Origin: an uncultured Flavobacteriales bacterium
GTDB taxonomy: Bacteria > Bacteroidota > Bacteroidia > CAIKAF01
Length of the DNA: 6,429 nucleotides
Direction of reading: 5' to 3'
Assembly (NCBI GenBank): GCA_937925455.1
Contig: CALEWF010000166.1
Span: forward strand, 1 to 6,429
In this document: piece after piece, positions 5,600 through 6,429 of the stretch
Position numbering within the stretch: the stretch's first letter is position 1
Layout: every line of letters starts with the position of its first letter
Translations under genes and position numbers: made by a program
The notes under the pieces: model-generated
Told to the model about the DNA's origin: nothing
Database searches by the model: none
Seen by the model: only the letters and a program-made list of their open reading frames with translations

Positions 5600-6429
5600 A
5601 TGAAAAAGGTTTTTCCGAGTCAAATTTCCACTCCTGAGTTACATGGTATATTGCAATCTTCGATTGCCCCTCGTCCCATTGCTTTTGCAAGCACAGTAGA
5701 TAAGGATGGTAATCCCAATTTGGCTCCTTATAGTTTTTTTAATGTATTTGGTTCCAATCCACCTACTTTAGTTTTTGCCGTTGTACGTCGCGTACGTGAT
5801 AATTCATCCAAACACACCTTAGAAAACATTGAACAAACGCGTGAAGTGGTAATCAATGTGGTGTCCTATTCCATGGTACAACAAACTTCATTGGCCAGTA
5901 CTGAATATCCTAAAGGAGTAAATGAATTTATCAAAGCTGGATTTACCCCATTGCCTGCTGAAATGGTAAAACCATTTCGTGTAAAAGAATCACCGGTTCA
6001 ATATGAATGCAAGGTAAAAGATATTATTTATACCGGTAATGTTGGTGGTTCAGGTAGTTTAATTATTTGCGAACCGGTTTTAATTCATATCCATGAAGAT
6101 ATTTTAAATGAACAAGGTAAAATAGACCAGCAAAAGATAGATTTAGTAGGAAGATTGGGTGATGATTGGTATGTTAGAGCATCCGGTAAAGCACTTTTTG
6201 AAGTTGAAAAACCACTAACATCTTTGGGCATAGGAGTTGATGCTTTGCCTGAAAATATACGCCTCAGCAAAGTACTTACCGGAAATGATCTGGGAATTTT
6301 AGGCAATCAAAAAACATTACCCAATAAAGAAGATGCGCTTAATTTCATTCATTCCACTGAGTTTAAAAAAAAATTAAATGCTCTGGAAACCGAAATACAA
6401 AATAAAACTGCTCATCATATTGCTCAACA
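5600..6429 (+). CDS. flavin reductase family protein (FMN-binding split barrel), 3' end missing
   Basis: The reading frame stays open from ATG 5600 to the right edge, giving 276 complete residues with no stop. The protein starts MKKVFPSQISTPELHGILQS. It then shows the split-barrel flavin-binding pattern of the DIM6/NTAB and flavoredoxin-type families: SIAPRPIAFASTVDKDGNPN (21-40), LAPYSFFNVFGSNPPTLVF (41-59), DNSSKHTLENI (67-77) and VINVVSYSM (84-92), then a second half with SPVQYECKV (131-139), GSLIICEPVLIHI (152-164) and LGDDWYVRASG (187-197). Such proteins bind FMN and either reduce free flavin with NAD(P)H or act in small redox reactions; the substrate cannot be told here. The charged helical C-terminus (about 241-276) suggests that little is missing, as relatives are around 290-300 residues. 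It has no signal peptide. It lies 66 bases after accA on the same strand, with its own promoter candidate. Confidence 0.88.
   Translation, partial: MKKVFPSQISTPELHGILQSSIAPRPIAFASTVDKDGNPNLAPYSFFNVFGSNPPTLVFAVVRRVRDNSSKHTLENIEQTREVVINVVSYSMVQQTSLASTEYPKGVNEFIKAGFTPLPAEMVKPFRVKESPVQYECKVKDIIYTGNVGGSGSLIICEPVLIHIHEDILNEQGKIDQQKIDLVGRLGDDWYVRASGKALFEVEKPLTSLGIGVDALPENIRLSKVLTGNDLGILGNQKTLPNKEDALNFIHSTEFKKKLNALETEIQNKTAHHIAQ

Noticed and set aside
6085..6306. Minus-strand open frame near the right end
   Set aside because: It lies entirely within the plus-strand flavin reductase-like frame, which has clear family motifs.

Overview
The window looks like chromosomal DNA from a member of the Bacteroidota, possibly the Chitinophagia/Sphingobacteriia side (inference). 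The evidence is the low G+C content, the absence of convincing Shine-Dalgarno sequences, the TAnnTTTG-type -7 boxes a short distance before start codons, and a lipoprotein of the kind common in that phylum. No RNA gene, CRISPR array, insertion sequence or prophage gene is visible. Gaps between genes are all under 100 bases.

Layout. At the left (34-891, +) is a class I SAM-dependent methyltransferase-like protein, AT-rich, of a type usually found in surface-polysaccharide clusters. It converges, with an 8-base gap, on a leftward pair: uvrB (4166-2136), and 30 bases downstream of it a secreted beta-helix lipoprotein (2105-900) built from two copies of one module. A 97-base divergent region (4167-4263) separates uvrB from a rightward group: an 85-residue protein of unknown function (4264-4521), accA (4580-5533), and a flavin reductase-like protein that starts at 5600 and runs off the right edge.

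How the genes relate. uvrB (nucleotide excision repair) and accA (first committed step of fatty acid synthesis) are core housekeeping genes, and neither shows a missing motif. The genes do not form one pathway. Short spacing would allow co-transcription of uvrB with the lipoprotein gene and of the three rightward genes, but nearly every gene also has its own candidate Bacteroidota promoter. The most interesting non-coding signal is a perfect 15-bp palindrome (4215-4229) in the uvrB/small-gene divergent region. It sits between the candidate -33 and -7 boxes of the small gene and just upstream of the candidate uvrB -7 box.

I do not see convincing evidence of a new multi-gene system. The points most worth following are the palindrome, the uncharacterised 85-residue protein, and the duplicated lipoprotein.
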